Shown: positions 41,785 to 50,169 of the stretch, piece after piece
How positions within the stretch are numbered: the first letter of the stretch is position 1
How the letters are laid out: every line of letters begins with the position of its first letter
Assembly: GCA_049644265.1 (NCBI GenBank)
Contig: JBARRO010000139.1
Coordinates: 5,993 to 69,992, forward strand
DNA length: 64,000 nt
Source: JBARRO01 sp049644265
Lineage (GTDB): Bacteria; Bacteroidota; Ignavibacteria; UBA10030
Direction of reading: 5' to 3'
Translations under genes and position numbers: made by a program
The notes under the pieces: generated by a model
Seen by the model: only the letters and a program-made list of their open reading frames with translations
Told to the model about the DNA's origin: nothing
The model's database searches: none

Positions 41785-44718
41785 CTATTTAATCAGGACC
41801 ATCTTCCTGGTTGAAACGAAGTCACCTGCCTGCAAGCGGTAGACATACACGCCGCTGCTGACTGCCTGGCCCGCATTGTTCGTGCCATGCCAGGTCACTC
41901 CATGGTTGCCCGCGGACATCGTGGTATTCACGAGTGTCGTTACGAGTTCACCGGAGACGGAGTAAATCGAAAGCTTCACAAAGGATTCGGTCGGAAGAGC
42001 AAACCGGATCTGTGTGCTTGGGTTGAACGGGTTGGGATAATTCTGACCCAGCGCATACACGGTGGGAATCCCGTTCTCATCTTCGACGTTGGTCGTCTTG
42101 AGACCGACTTCGATCGAGAAAGCACCCATGTTGCCGGCGTTGTCCATGCCCACAACCTTGTAGTAGTACATCGTTCCCGGCAGCACGTTGACATCGCGAC
42201 CCTGAACGGCCTTGTCAACCGTCAACACAGGCGTCAAGCCGGTCGGGTCAAAGTTCTGGCTGGTGCTGCGATACACGAGATACTGCACGACGTCGTTGTC
42301 GCGAGTCGTCGGAGCGTCCCACTTCAGGTCGACGCCCTGCGGGGTTGCATTCACCGTCACGCCCGTCGGGGCAAGCGGCGTGAGGTTATTCAACGAGTAA
42401 CCGCTGTCAATCGGAGAGCTGTAAACCACAGTTGGGTCGTCCGTGTACCCGCAAACGAAGAAGGCCGTGTACTTCATGCCTGCTACTTTTGTGGAATCAA
42501 AGATTGTCGGTGCGACGGTGGAGTACTGGGTGAAGTTCATCGGATAGACATCCCCGACAAACGTCCACACAGATCCGCCCAGCGCATACTGACTGCCGAC
42601 CACGGAAGACTTCAGCATTTCCGTAAACGAACCCGCCTTCTTGTACGCAATGCCTGCTGACGGGAGAATCGGATCCTGTCTCCAGATCCCGTATGCTGTC
42701 AACCGGTTCACGCTGTAGGACTCCGCGGGGAACTTGTTCCATACAATCTGAACAGTCTTCCCGTTGTCGCCCGGGACATCCTTGATCTGGACAATGCTTG
42801 CCGCAGCCGCACCGAGCTGAAGCTGCTCGATGGAGGACGTCAGAAGACCCTTGGCATACAGATAATTGTGCACGCCAAAGCTTCCGTCGTTGTTCACGAA
42901 CTGATAGTTGTACGCCGCAGCCTTTTCCGGAACCGTGAGCTTGCGCTTGCTTCCGGCGGGTGCATTCTTCCAGTTTTGATACACGATCGTGTCGCTTGGC
43001 AGAATTACTGCGCCGACTGAATCGCGTTTGGGGAGGGCGTTGAGCAGTGTGGCAAGGAGCGCCTTTGTCTTGGCTTGCGTAAAGTCGACAAATTCAATGC
43101 TCGTTCCTTCGCCATGGCATTCGGCACATCCCGTCGGATTGAGAACCGGGACGGAGTCGCCGGGTGCAGTGTAGGCAACCCGGAAGGTGTGACCACCAAG
43201 CTTATTCAACATCGTGTCTGGCTTGCTGAAGTTCGCAGCTTGGGAAGCCAGGAACGACGGCGAGTCGGCCATATGGCACGTCACGCATTTCTCGGCAATG
43301 TCGCTGTGCGAGGAATTCTCATACTTGTAGCCCGGCAACTCCCAGCCGCTCCATTTTCCAAGCGCTGCGGTAATCAGGTTGGGGTTCGCCATGTAGTTCT
43401 TCAACACATCGAGCGAGAACGCCGGAGCTTTTGTTCCATCGAGCATCGGACCCTGATGGGCCGCATGCAATCCACGGCTGCTGATGCGCGTCTCGTGGCA
43501 ACCGACACAGACTTCTGCAATCGAGGCTGCACGGAGCTGGGCGGCATTCTTGTTGCTGTGCGGATCGTGGCACGTCGTGCAACCGACGGGCTCGGGATCC
43601 GGATAAACTTTGTTTCCACTCGCGACGACCGGCTCGGGTTCGCCGTTGATCGTCTGTCCGATGTATCCTTGTGCCGTATGACACTTGGCGCAAATTGGAC
43701 GGTCGGTGTATTCCACCTGTGCGCCTTCCGCCATAGAAACGGCGTGCAAGGAGCCTGACCAGGCGTAGCCTTTGCCATGACGGTCACTGGAGAAGTGACA
43801 TGGTGCGCAAACGTCGGAAGACAGAGAGCGATCCAACTTCGTGTTGTCGGGAGTCGGGAAACCTGAAGACGTGTGCTGCGATGCAGGACCGTGGCAGTTT
43901 TCGCACTGAATGCTCGTGAGTCCCATCATGGTCCTCAACCCAATATTTGAACCTGCTGCCGTCACCAATGAATCAAAGACCCCGGGGTGCTGGGGAGTAA
44001 CGACTTTGAAACTCAACGACGTTGCATATTCGGTGTAGCCATCGTTGGGCGCTCCGGTGACTGTGGATTTATATGCACCAGCGGAGTGACAGGACATGCA
44101 GTTGTTCGAGAAATGTCCGCCGGCCGGTTCGGGCTGGTCAAGGTCGGTCAGTGCATCGAACCGTCGCTTGACGGCCTTTGCGTGCTTCGTCTTCTGCCAG
44201 TCGGTGAACTTGCCCGGACTCGTGAAGTGACATGCGCACCCGGAGGGCACAGTGTTGGCAGCCAGACTGATGCCGGCGCCGACAAACTTTGAAGCAATAA
44301 CTTTGATGGAAACGGAAGGCGTCGTTCCTGACGCAGTCGTCGCCGTCATGCCGACGGTGTACTCACCGGCAACATCCGGAATAAAATATACGATGGTTCC
44401 GTTGAGACCCGTCGCGGTGTCCTGGATCGTTGCAGTGGTTCCACCAGGCCCGGTCAGCGTCCATGCTGCGCTGGTAACCGACAGGAGTGTTTCGTTATAT
44501 TTTGTGGCGGTACCAGAATACACCTTTGGTGCCAGCACAACGCGGTTGCCAATGCCCACAGTTTTGAGACCGTAGGTTGATTCGTTCTTGTTGGCCGCTT
44601 TGAACCGGTCGGGAACGCCCACAACCATGATCTTGCCTGTTTGGGCGAACGCTCCGACTGGGAGCGCTATGGAAAGCGCAAGGACAACAATGGAACAGAT
44701 GAGTAAGAATCTCCTCAT
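41785..44718 (-). CDS. Surface octahaem cytochrome c with type IX secretion sorting domain
   Basis: 977 residues from the ATG at 44718, which has AAGGAGGA just upstream; an earlier in-frame ATG gives an implausible N-terminus. Signal peptide about 1-26. An Ig-like domain (about 50-145) is followed by a haem region (about 160-535) with eight CXXCH motifs: CMSCH, CENCH, CAPCH, CAKCH, CTTCH, CVGCH, CVTCH, CAECH. One extra CACH lacks the full spacing. A fibronectin type III-like domain follows (about 805-890). The last 85 residues (NYPNPFNPSTQIRFALP ... SSGVYVYRLQ) are a FlgD-like/T9SS type A sorting domain. The protein should be secreted through the type IX system and held at or released from the outer surface, a placement suited to electron exchange with extracellular partners. 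It has its own terminator. Confidence 0.9.
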   Translation of the reverse strand: MRRFLLICSIVVLALSIALPVGAFAQTGKIMVVGVPDRFKAANKNESTYGLKTVGIGNRVVLAPKVYSGTATKYNETLLSVTSAAWTLTGPGGTTATIQDTATGLNGTIVYFIPDVAGEYTVGMTATTASGTTPSVSIKVIASKFVGAGISLAANTVPSGCACHFTSPGKFTDWQKTKHAKAVKRRFDALTDLDQPEPAGGHFSNNCMSCHSAGAYKSTVTGAPNDGYTEYATSLSFKVVTPQHPGVFDSLVTAAGSNIGLRTMMGLTSIQCENCHGPASQHTSSGFPTPDNTKLDRSLSSDVCAPCHFSSDRHGKGYAWSGSLHAVSMAEGAQVEYTDRPICAKCHTAQGYIGQTINGEPEPVVASGNKVYPDPEPVGCTTCHDPHSNKNAAQLRAASIAEVCVGCHETRISSRGLHAAHQGPMLDGTKAPAFSLDVLKNYMANPNLITAALGKWSGWELPGYKYENSSHSDIAEKCVTCHMADSPSFLASQAANFSKPDTMLNKLGGHTFRVAYTAPGDSVPVLNPTGCAECHGEGTSIEFVDFTQAKTKALLATLLNALPKRDSVGAVILPSDTIVYQNWKNAPAGSKRKLTVPEKAAAYNYQFVNNDGSFGVHNYLYAKGLLTSSIEQLQLGAAAASIVQIKDVPGDNGKTVQIVWNKFPAESYSVNRLTAYGIWRQDPILPSAGIAYKKAGSFTEMLKSSVVGSQYALGGSVWTFVGDVYPMNFTQYSTVAPTIFDSTKVAGMKYTAFFVCGYTDDPTVVYSSPIDSGYSLNNLTPLAPTGVTVNATPQGVDLKWDAPTTRDNDVVQYLVYRSTSQNFDPTGLTPVLTVDKAVQGRDVNVLPGTMYYYKVVGMDNAGNMGAFSIEVGLKTTNVEDENGIPTVYALGQNYPNPFNPSTQIRFALPTESFVKLSIYSVSGELVTTLVNTTMSAGNHGVTWHGTNNAGQAVSSGVYVYRLQAGDFVSTRKMVLIK

Positions 44719-45117
44719 AAATCCTCCTTCGCGGAATAATTTGAGAGATCGTTCAATGGAGTTTGGGGACATGAAAGACGATTTGTTGGTAGGTTGGTGA
44801 TCGATCCCCAGGATGTCTTCAACAGAAATTTTCGTTGCGTCTGTTACAATTCCCCGGGAATCACCACTATCCGTCAACTTTTATACCACTGTTCTTTCAA
44901 AGTAAGAGGATGTAGAGCCCTCAAAAGCGGAACAAAATCGACGACCGTACAGGTGATCATCTTCTCAATTATTAGAATTGCGGAAATCAACAAATCCAAC
45001 TTCTCTATTCTCATAAACGAGTCTTAAGAATCGTTATTCCATTGTCGGCTGTCTGAATGAGGAGCGGAACGTTGAAAGCAAGCAATGCGTTGTGGGAACC
45101 AACCAAAGGAACGTACG
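44719..45117. promoter_or_regulatory. Divergent regulatory region between the cytochrome and the glycosylase-like gene
   Basis: This gene-free stretch of about 400 bases is, unusually for this window, free of word repeats. The minus-strand RBS AAGGAGGA is at about 44722-44731. An AT-rich section at 44965-45030 (AATTATTAGAATTG and surroundings) is a candidate promoter area. I could not identify a specific operator or riboswitch. Confidence 0.35.
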
Positions 45118-45546
45118 ATGCGGTTGTGGAGTCTCCATCCGTCCTATCTCGACGCCAAAGGCCTGGTCGCCGTCTGGCGTGAGGCGCTTCTTGCGAGAGC
45201 AGTGTTGCGCGGGGCGACGAAAGGGTACAAGCACCATGCACAACTCGAGCGGTTCAGGAAATGCCGACGACCTCTTGCCGCAATCAACAGCTATCTTAGC
45301 GGAATTAATGACGAGGCACTTCGAAGAGGATACAAATTTGACAGCAGGAAGCTTGGACCCCCGTCACGAGGCCCAGTGCTTACGGTGACACGAGGACAGC
45401 TTCGGTATGAGCTGGAACATCTGAAGAAAAAACTTCGAACGAGAGACACGCAGCGGTACAACAAGTTGGCAACCCTGAAGAGAGTTCATCCACATCCCCT
45501 CTTTCGGGTCATTGCGGGAACAGTTGAATCCTGGGAAAGACTTTGA
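45118..45546 (+). CDS. Pyrimidine dimer DNA glycosylase/endonuclease V-like protein
   Basis: A 142-residue protein with the family opening MRLWSLHPSYLDAKGLVAVWREALLARAVL, TKGYKHHAQLERF, and the C-terminal HPHPLFRVIAGTVESWER. This family is annotated as related to T4 endonuclease V, which cuts at UV-induced pyrimidine dimers, though many chromosomal members are untested. An earlier in-frame ATG (45085) adds 11 residues before the conserved MRLW, so I start at 45118. Its stop codon is five bases from the convergent folD stop. Confidence 0.78.
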   Translation: MRLWSLHPSYLDAKGLVAVWREALLARAVLRGATKGYKHHAQLERFRKCRRPLAAINSYLSGINDEALRRGYKFDSRKLGPPSRGPVLTVTRGQLRYELEHLKKKLRTRDTQRYNKLATLKRVHPHPLFRVIAGTVESWERL

Positions 45547-45551
45547 CGGAA

Positions 45552-46433
45552 CTACGAGGCTGACGCTGAAGCGGCTTTGAGAGTATTCTTCATCAGGAGG
45601 GCGATGGTCATCGGACCAACCCCGCCGGGGACCGGGGTTATCGCCTTGGCAATTTTTTCCGCGGAAGCGAAATGAACATCTCCCACAATACGGTATCCGT
45701 TCTTTGCTGAGGCATCCTCAACGCGGTTGATTCCGACATCGATCACGACAACTCCTTCCTTCAACATCTCACCGCGTATAAACTCTGCTTTGCCGATGGC
45801 TGCGATAAGAATATCGGCCGCCTTCGTGTAGGGCGTCAAGTCCTTTGCCCCGGTGTGGGCAATAGTGACAATCGCATTTGCCGCTGCTTGTTTCTGCATG
45901 AGCATATTCGCGACCGGCTTGCCGACAATATTGCTCCTTCCAACGACAACCACATGCTTCCCGGAAGGATCGTTGCCGCTGCGAATCAGGAGCTCCTGAA
46001 TCCCTGCGGGCGTGCAAGGCTTGAACGTCTCTTCGCCAAGCACAAGCTTGCCAATATTCTGCGGATGGAATCCGTCAACATCCTTCGTGGGGCTGACGCT
46101 TTCAATGACCCGCTGTTCGCTGATGTGTTTCGGAAGGGGCAGCTGGACGAGAATTCCGTGAATTCTGGTGTCCACATTGAACTGGCGAATTTTTTCAAGA
46201 AGAATTTGCTCCGAAGTATCTGCCGACATCCGCTCCGTCACCGAGTAGAATCCCATTTCCTCGCATGCCTTCCCTTTCATCCGCACATAGATCTGGGATG
46301 AGGAATTCTCTCCCACCAGTATAAAGGCGAGGCCGGGGGTAATTCCTTTCGCGTTCTTCAGGCGAAGGGTTTCGCCTTTGACCTCCTGCCGGATGTCTTC
46401 GGAGATCTTTTTGCCGTCGATGATTTGGGCCAA
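45552..46433 (-). CDS. folD: Bifunctional methylenetetrahydrofolate dehydrogenase / methenyltetrahydrofolate cyclohydrolase
   Basis: Interconverts 5,10-methylene-, methenyl- and 10-formyl-THF in one-carbon metabolism, NADP-linked. 293 residues. Catalytic features: SSQIYVRMKGKACEEMG with the conserved Tyr and Lys, VQLPLPKHI, KDVDGFHPQNIGKL, the cofactor loop VVGRSNIVGKPVANML, and the C-terminal TPVPGGVGPMTIALLMKNT. Full length. It lies downstream of the ymdB-like gene, separated by an 85-bp block of GAGTCGAT repeats. Confidence 0.97.
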   Translation of the reverse strand: MAQIIDGKKISEDIRQEVKGETLRLKNAKGITPGLAFILVGENSSSQIYVRMKGKACEEMGFYSVTERMSADTSEQILLEKIRQFNVDTRIHGILVQLPLPKHISEQRVIESVSPTKDVDGFHPQNIGKLVLGEETFKPCTPAGIQELLIRSGNDPSGKHVVVVGRSNIVGKPVANMLMQKQAAANAIVTIAHTGAKDLTPYTKAADILIAAIGKAEFIRGEMLKEGVVVIDVGINRVEDASAKNGYRIVGDVHFASAEKIAKAITPVPGGVGPMTIALLMKNTLKAASASAS

Positions 46434-46437
46434 GGGA

Positions 46438-46523
46438 GTTGAGGAGTAGTGAGTAGACGAGTGGAGGAGTCTATGAGTCGATGAGTCTATGAGTCGATGA
46501 GTAGATGAGCCTCTAAGTAGGAA
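46438..46523. repeat. 8-bp word repeat GAGTCTAT/GAGTCGAT
   Basis: The clearest example of this family: GAGTCTAT, GAGTCGAT, GAGTCTAT, GAGTCGAT, GAGTAGAT, GAG at 46469-46511, preceded by looser GAGGAGTAGTGAGTAGACG units. It occupies the gap between ymdB-like and folD on the minus strand. Confidence 0.85.
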
Positions 46524-47327
46524 TCAAGAGCTGCCGAATGCGGGGAAGATCAGCTGTTCGATCTTGGTCGCCTTTCCGGTCTCGGTATCAACCTGGATAT
46601 ACACCGCACACATACGGACGTCGTGTTCGGCCATTTCGAACTTGTAGGGAGTCTGGTGCTGAAAGCGCTTGATCGCTATCTCTTTTTTCATGCCGATGAC
46701 AGAATCGTAGGGGCCTGTCATGCCGACGTCGGTAATGTACGCAGTGCCGTTGGGAAGAATCCTTGCGTCTGCGGTCGGAATGTGGGTGTGTGTGCCCACG
46801 ACAGCGCTGACGCGTCCGTCAAGATGCCATGCGAGCGCCATTTTTTCCGCCGTGGCCTCCGCGTGCATGTCTATAAAGATAACCTTCGTATCGTTGGCGA
46901 TCTTGCTGACAGCCCAATCTGCGGAACGGAACGGGTCGTCAATCGTCTGCATGTAGGTTCGTCCCTGCAGATTGATGACGCCCACTCTGCCCTTCTCTTT
47001 CAGGTCGTAGACGATGAATCCAAAGCCCGGATTTTCTTTCGGATAGTTGAGCGGCCGGAGAAGGTTTCGCTCTTTTGCAAGAAGTGGCTTAATCTGCCAA
47101 CGGTCCCAAATGTGGTTTCCAGACGTGATGACATGAACGCCGAGACCAAACAGGACCTTCGTTTCCTCTTCGGAAATGCTTTTCCCCTCATTGACGTTCT
47201 CGCCGTTCGCGATGCAGAAGTCGATTTCGTACTTCTGGAGGTATTGCTTGAGCATCATCGAAACGAGATTCATCCCGGGTTTCCCGTTGATGTCGCCAAC
47301 AAACAGAATATTGAGGAGTTTGGACAA
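46524..47327 (-). CDS. YmdB-like metallophosphoesterase (TIGR00282 family)
   Basis: A 267-residue di-metal phosphodiesterase. The metal-binding set of the family is intact: NILFVGDINGKPG (about 6-18), IANGENVNEGKS, VITSGNHIWD, VIFIDMHAEATAEKMA and VVGTHTHIPTADARI. In Bacillus the homologue hydrolyses 2',3'-cAMP and influences biofilm and sporulation choices; in other bacteria its role is open. It lies between a GT4 gene and folD; the link is only positional. Confidence 0.94.
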   Translation of the reverse strand: MSKLLNILFVGDINGKPGMNLVSMMLKQYLQKYEIDFCIANGENVNEGKSISEEETKVLFGLGVHVITSGNHIWDRWQIKPLLAKERNLLRPLNYPKENPGFGFIVYDLKEKGRVGVINLQGRTYMQTIDDPFRSADWAVSKIANDTKVIFIDMHAEATAEKMALAWHLDGRVSAVVGTHTHIPTADARILPNGTAYITDVGMTGPYDSVIGMKKEIAIKRFQHQTPYKFEMAEHDVRMCAVYIQVDTETGKATKIEQLIFPAFGSS

Positions 47328-47425
47328 TTGTTCTCCGATTTGAAAGGATTTTCGGCAGTTAACGATGAACAGCTGGCGCCGTTCAATATAGAGGAAAAAG
47401 GAGTGAAAGAAAAGGAGATGCTACT

Positions 47426-48463
47426 CTACTGCGATTCCAACGCCTTCCGGTAAGCGTCTCTGAGTTTTATTGCGGCGTTCTTCCACGAAAACTCGTTCTT
47501 GAATTTCTCCCGGAGTCCGGTCCCTCGGTCTTTTTCCAGAGCCCGGACGATTCCGCCGCGAATGTCCTCGACGTAATTCGGATCCACGTATTCTGCATCT
47601 GAGCCAAAGTAATCCCGCGTTCCGCCGTTGGGCGTAATCACAATGTTGGCCCCGGCAAGTCCCGCCTCGAGTGCGGCGATACCGGGAGTTTCAAAGATGG
47701 AGGGAAGCGCAAACACTTTGGCCGCAGCGTATGCCGAAGCGAGAAGCGGTGAATCATGAGGAATGCTTTCGAGAACCGTCAGACGGGGATTTCGCTTTGC
47801 CTGTTCCATGCATGCACGGCCTGCCTCCGATTGCTCAATTCTGCCTATGATGACGGCGGGAATTTCTACAGACTCCAGCGCTCGCAGGAGTCGGAAGACA
47901 TTTTTGCGTGCAGGACCCACATGTCCGACATTCAGAACAAAATTCTCGGTCCCGTACTTCTTCTTAAAAAGACCGGGCTTTGCACTGTAGAATCTTTTCT
48001 CTATACCAACCGGCACAACGGTGAGGGATTCCTTTGAAACTCCGAAGCCGTTGGAAAACAGCGTCGCCTCTGCCTGCGTCGTGGGGAACACCGCCTTCGC
48101 CCATTGACATATCTCTGCCATGATGCCATAGTCGGTCCAGAAACCTGGAAGGAACTTTCTCAACGACCTGTCTCCCGCAATCGCCATCCGTACGAAAGCG
48201 CCCGAATGGCGCGTGTAGAAGATCGGGGTCACAACGGTGGGAACGCCGTTGAGCTTCAGCATGCGAGCCAGGTGGTATGTCCCGATGCCAGCACTAAAGA
48301 TGTGCACAAGGTCAAATTCGCCCTTCTTAAATTCCTGCCAGGAATCAAACAAGGCGACCTTCACGCCGAGATTCTCCAGCTCCACTTTTGTCTGGAGGAT
48401 CTGAGTGCGGGGGCCTCCCTTCAGCATCATGATAGATTGATAAGAGGCGAGGCAGATGTTCAT
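47426..48463 (-). CDS. Family 4 glycosyltransferase
   Basis: 345 residues from the ATG at 48463 (MNICLASYQSIMMLKGGPRTQILQ), the usual GT4 opening with the Gly-rich donor-loop start. A much longer open frame upstream is word-repeat and antisense sequence and not part of the gene. GT-B fold marks: FDLVHIFSAG, the linker NVGHVGPARKN, and the C-terminal donor motif FALPSIFETPGIAALEAGLAGANIVITPNGG with the E-x7-E type pair. It is the last gene of the surface-polysaccharide block, separated from the deacetylase gene by about 130 bases of repeat. Confidence 0.9.
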   Translation of the reverse strand: MNICLASYQSIMMLKGGPRTQILQTKVELENLGVKVALFDSWQEFKKGEFDLVHIFSAGIGTYHLARMLKLNGVPTVVTPIFYTRHSGAFVRMAIAGDRSLRKFLPGFWTDYGIMAEICQWAKAVFPTTQAEATLFSNGFGVSKESLTVVPVGIEKRFYSAKPGLFKKKYGTENFVLNVGHVGPARKNVFRLLRALESVEIPAVIIGRIEQSEAGRACMEQAKRNPRLTVLESIPHDSPLLASAYAAAKVFALPSIFETPGIAALEAGLAGANIVITPNGGTRDYFGSDAEYVDPNYVEDIRGGIVRALEKDRGTGLREKFKNEFSWKNAAIKLRDAYRKALESQ

Positions 48464-48469
48464 GGGGAG

Positions 48470-48594
48470 GTAGCGGTTAGCAGGTGAATCATGAGTGAAA
48501 AGTGAAAGGTGAATAGTTAGAGCGTATATCGCACTTTGAACATTGAACTTTAAACTCGAAACTTCAAACTCTAAACTCCAAACTATCTCCCACC
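48470..48594. repeat. Word repeats TGAAAAGTGAAAGGTGAATAG and AAACTCGAAACTTC
   Basis: 48487-48515 is the TTCACTA family in reverse; 48540-48590 is the GAGTTTA family in reverse (AACTTTAAACTC / GAAACTTC / AAACTCTAAACTCC). They fill the gap between the deacetylase and the downstream GT4 gene. Confidence 0.7.
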
Positions 48595-50169
48595 TTACCC
48601 TCGCCCCAACCGCCTCCTCCCCAATCTCATCATTCCCGAAACGGCATCCACCGTTTTCGTCAACGGTATCCGGTAGTTGAACTTCCGGATTCGAGCGTAG
48701 TCGTCGGGGAACTGGACCGTCATCGGGTCTTTTTTCCAAAACAGTGAATCGAGGTGAATTTCCTTTCGCATCGGCGAAAATGCTTCCGTACCGTCCGCTT
48801 TGGAGATGCGCAGCCAAACAGACTCCTTCGGCGGATCGCCTCCCGGAATGAGGATGGACCCTTTCAACGTCATTGTTGATCCGATGCTGCTCCGCTCCTT
48901 CCACCATGAAGCGTACGTGTGCATTGGGACAAGCGAAATACGCGCCTGTTTTATTGCGGCGAACAGATGTTCCAGAACTGCCGGATGTCCGTCTTTTGGA
49001 TGATGATAGAAAATCATCGGGTCCCGCATGGCAAGCTTTTGCGCAACCACAAAGTCAAAATAGCTCTTCATCTGTTCTTCAAAGTATCCCTGTCGCCGCA
49101 GGCTTCCGATGCAGATTGGGTGGACCGGAACCTGAAGGGACTTTGACCATTCACCGTGAAGAAGCGGGAAAGAAGGGAAATTGTCATGATCGTACGAGAA
49201 CTCCGAAGAATACTCAAAGCCCGCCATGAGAATCGCCCTGCCGAGGTCGTTGTTCCAGACTCCGAGTGGCGCAGCAAATCCCTTCGCCGTCAACCCTTCG
49301 CGCTCAAATATCTTCATTGCCTGCCGGATGTTCTTCTCGTTCCCCCCGTAATCGTCAAACACCTTGTGCTCGAAGCAATGAATGCCGATTTCCTGCGACT
49401 CCATGCGCTTAAACATCGAAAGGAACAGCTGCTGACTCCCGACGTCGACAAACCAGGTGGCCGGAATGCCGTGCTTTGTGGTAAGCTGAAAGAGCTCATC
49501 GATTTCCGAGGGGCTCCCGTAATCGGTGTCGATGCGGAATGCGAACACCGACCGCGCTTCGCCCGGGAAATACCAGCGGTGGGCATATGGCAATCCCCTC
49601 CGGTGATGAAGAACCTCCAGCGAACGCGAAACCAGCCTTCGCAGACTTCCTTTCGAGACATTCGAAACACGTTCGAACGGCAGGCGGGGCTCAGGCGAGT
49701 AGAACGATTTCGTTGCAGCGGCGGTGTCCATCACCAGCCGGGCTGGGTCGAACGGCAGCGCCATGATGGTGCCGGGCTCGTGGGCGCCGATGTGACCCGA
49801 ATAATCTCCGCTGTCGGTGCGAAGCTCGTTGGCGTTCCAGGCAAGCTGACACCGCTCACGAACATCGATGAGTCCTATTCCTGAAAACAATGATTCACGG
49901 TCGGGTAGAATGTAATGAATGTATTCGCGTTCGTACGTCGATTGCCGGATTCGCGCGTACACTTTCGATGAACACAAAACAGCGCCGCCGAGCGCCAGGA
50001 ACTGGCGCAGCATTTCCGATTCCCGGTCGTCGACATCATCGCCCGCGACAAGAACGCTGTAGTTCTCCGCAGTCAGCGCCTCCTTGACGCGGTCGTACGG
50101 AACTCCCTCCTGTTGCAGCAGGAGTTCCCAGCCGCGGGGATCGCCGAGTATACCAACGCGAATATTCAT
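48595..50169 (-). CDS. Polysaccharide deacetylase-like protein with an extra N-terminal domain
   Basis: 524 residues without a signal peptide. Residues about 1-195 form a separate alpha/beta domain of unknown role (LVAGDDVDDRESEMLRQFLALGGAVLCS). From about 205 to 445 there is a NodB-homology barrel: motif 1 is FAFRIDTDYGSPSEI with the catalytic and metal Asp, motif 2 is the His pair HCFEH (about 262-266), and later AAPLGVWNNDL and IFYHHPKDGH. A C-terminal beta domain with WLRISKADGTEAF follows. NodB enzymes remove N- or O-acetyl groups from glycans. The gene overlaps the flippase gene by four bases, so it probably acts on the same glycan. An intracellular or membrane-peripheral location is implied. 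Confidence 0.78.
   Translation of the reverse strand: MNIRVGILGDPRGWELLLQQEGVPYDRVKEALTAENYSVLVAGDDVDDRESEMLRQFLALGGAVLCSSKVYARIRQSTYEREYIHYILPDRESLFSGIGLIDVRERCQLAWNANELRTDSGDYSGHIGAHEPGTIMALPFDPARLVMDTAAATKSFYSPEPRLPFERVSNVSKGSLRRLVSRSLEVLHHRRGLPYAHRWYFPGEARSVFAFRIDTDYGSPSEIDELFQLTTKHGIPATWFVDVGSQQLFLSMFKRMESQEIGIHCFEHKVFDDYGGNEKNIRQAMKIFEREGLTAKGFAAPLGVWNNDLGRAILMAGFEYSSEFSYDHDNFPSFPLLHGEWSKSLQVPVHPICIGSLRRQGYFEEQMKSYFDFVVAQKLAMRDPMIFYHHPKDGHPAVLEHLFAAIKQARISLVPMHTYASWWKERSSIGSTMTLKGSILIPGGDPPKESVWLRISKADGTEAFSPMRKEIHLDSLFWKKDPMTVQFPDDYARIRKFNYRIPLTKTVDAVSGMMRLGRRRLGRG

Noticed and set aside
44719..44877. A 53-residue N-terminal extension of the octahaem cytochrome.
   Set aside because: The ATG at 44718 has an excellent Shine-Dalgarno and places the signal peptide at the N-terminus.
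48464..48907. A 148-residue N-terminal extension of the GT4 protein at 47426-48463.
   Set aside because: It is encoded by word repeat plus sequence antisense to the deacetylase gene; the GT4 motif start is at MNICLASYQS.
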